Below, piece by piece: positions 6,674 to 7,215 of a stretch of 7,215 nucleotides of DNA. The position numbers were made by a program, and so were the translations under genes. This DNA is from Glaciecola sp. UBA1851. GTDB taxonomy: Bacteria > Pseudomonadota > Gammaproteobacteria > Enterobacterales > Alteromonadaceae. Numbering within the stretch: position 1 is the stretch's first letter; the number at the start of each line of letters is the position of its first letter. The stretch is taken from positions 3,261-10,475 of the forward strand of contig DDIL01000050.1 of assembly GCA_002338515.1 (NCBI GenBank). Reading direction: 5' to 3'. Below the pieces are notes generated by a model. The model made no database searches, was not told where the DNA came from, and was given only the letters and a program-made list of their open reading frames with translations.

Positions 6674-6678
6674 CTCCT
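6674..6678 (-). promoter_or_regulatory. Ribosome binding site fixing the TTG start of rpsT
   Basis: AGGAG on the - strand ends 7 bases before the TTG at 6666-6664. Its good spacing, with the conserved S20 N-terminus directly after the TTG, decides this unusual start. Confidence 0.9.
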
Positions 6679-6708
6679 AAAATATTCATGTCAAAATTGA
6701 GGGTGCGG

Positions 6709-6737
6709 ATTATGTAAGTTTAATTTGATTTTGTCAA
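6709..6737 (-). promoter_or_regulatory. Sigma-70 promoter of rpsT with GC-rich discriminator
   Basis: On the - strand a perfect -35 TTGACA (6737-6732) and a five-of-six -10 CATAAT (6714-6709) are separated by exactly 17 bases. The following CCGCACCC (6708-6701) is a GC-rich discriminator, as found in stringently controlled rRNA and ribosomal-protein promoters. A T/A-rich stretch upstream (about 6751-6766) could act as an UP element. Transcription should begin near 6702, giving a leader of about 35 bases. The elements are seen; growth-rate or ppGpp control is inferred. Confidence 0.88.
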
Positions 6738-6796
6738 TTGTTATCCTCTATAAATGTAAAAAAAGTGCCTGTATTACCATTAAACTTAGTTATACT
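6725..6796 (+). promoter_or_regulatory. Candidate promoters of the CBS-domain gene
   Basis: Two options are visible. TTGATT (6725-6730) with TATAAA (6749-6754), spacer 18, would start near 6761, and its elements overlap the -35 region of the opposing rpsT promoter. TATACT (6791-6796) is a good -10 closer to the gene but has no recognisable -35. Neither is certain. Confidence 0.4.
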
Positions 6797-6825
6797 ACAA
6801 AAAACTTAATATACGAGGTTGTTTT

Positions 6826-7215
6826 ATGCAAAAAGTTTCTGATTTAATGACGAGGCAGTTAGTTACCATTTCATCTCAACATACGATGAAAAATTTGCAC
6901 GATTTAATTACCAAGAAAAACATTCGGCATATACCTATTATGGCCGATAACGGTCGAGGTATTGAAGGTTTGGTGACTCAAAAGGTAATGATTTCTAAAG
7001 TTATTGCATTGCTCACAGAGTTTGGAGCTGAAAATTTAATTGAACATGAAATGAAAACGCCAATTGGCGATATTGCAATAAGAGATTTCGCAACAATTAA
7101 TGAAGACAAAGACTTGAGTGTTGCAGCTGAATATTTTTTAAAAAATAAGCATGGTTGTTTACCAGTAATTAATGAAAGTAACGAACTCGTTGGTATGTTA
7201 ACCTCTTCAGACTTC
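6826..7215 (+). CDS. Stand-alone tandem CBS-domain protein (3'-truncated by window edge)
   Basis: The ATG follows a good ribosome site, CGAGG at 6814-6818, 7 bases upstream; the frame then stays open for 130 codons to the edge. The protein begins MQKVSDLMTRQLVTISSQHT, typical of small CBS-pair proteins, which often bind adenine nucleotides and act as regulatory or energy-sensing modules. The first CBS motif covers about 8-60 (NIRHIPIM at 32-39, GIEGLVTQ at 45-52). The second covers about 80-130 (HGCLPVINESNELVGMLTSS, then DF at 129-130). The second has the Thr/Ser-x-x-Asp signature (TSSD, 126-129) used to contact ribose or phosphate. The first has TQKV at the matching place and lacks the Asp. 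No other domain precedes the pair; what follows residue 130 is unseen, though such proteins are often about 140 residues. The specific role and partner are unknown. Confidence 0.9.
   Translation, partial: MQKVSDLMTRQLVTISSQHTMKNLHDLITKKNIRHIPIMADNGRGIEGLVTQKVMISKVIALLTEFGAENLIEHEMKTPIGDIAIRDFATINEDKDLSVAAEYFLKNKHGCLPVINESNELVGMLTSSDF

Noticed and set aside
6689..6694. A second TTGACA on the - strand in the rpsT leader
   Set aside because: Its -10 would fall at about 6671-6666, on the start codon, so it could not give a useful rpsT transcript.
1..7215. Mobile elements, CRISPR arrays, defence or secretion systems
   Set aside because: No transposase or integrase frame, no spaced repeats and no unfamiliar gene cluster is visible; gene order is that of a conserved core region.

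Overview
The window is a piece of a gammaproteobacterial chromosome. The proteins match the Escherichia coli proteins of the same names at almost full length. The DNA is visibly AT-rich, and the S20, PpiD and Lon sequences look most like Alteromonadales (Alteromonas/Glaciecola/Paraglaciecola-type marine bacteria). The order assignment is inferred from memory of protein character, not from a search.

Positions 1-6008 hold the right-hand part of the conserved protein-quality-control cluster (tig-clpP-)clpX-lon-hupB-ppiD, all on the + strand. clpX is cut by the left edge and ends in a clear Rho-independent terminator. lon follows behind a promoter resembling the sigma-32 heat-shock consensus. A 260-base AT-rich gap with several inverted repeats precedes hupB (GTG start), which has its own strong terminator. 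A 272-base gap with a long imperfect hairpin precedes ppiD. ClpX and Lon are AAA+ unfoldase/protease components in the cytoplasm, HU-beta is a nucleoid protein, and PpiD is an inner-membrane-anchored periplasmic chaperone. The separate terminators and promoters suggest that the genes are neighbours under individual control rather than one simple operon.

Positions 6009-6825 contain a hairpin between convergent genes, a 56-residue two-helix membrane protein on the - strand, and rpsT (ribosomal protein S20) on the - strand. rpsT has a TTG start, a near-consensus promoter with a GC-rich discriminator, and a terminator. From 6826 to the right edge a tandem-CBS-domain protein runs on the + strand, divergent from rpsT and cut by the window end.

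No mobile element, CRISPR array, tRNA/rRNA gene, defence system or clearly new multi-gene system is visible; this is mostly core genome. The points most worth checking are the small membrane protein, the apparently intact peptidyl-prolyl isomerase motifs of PpiD, the palindromes upstream of hupB, and the closely packed divergent rpsT/CBS promoters.
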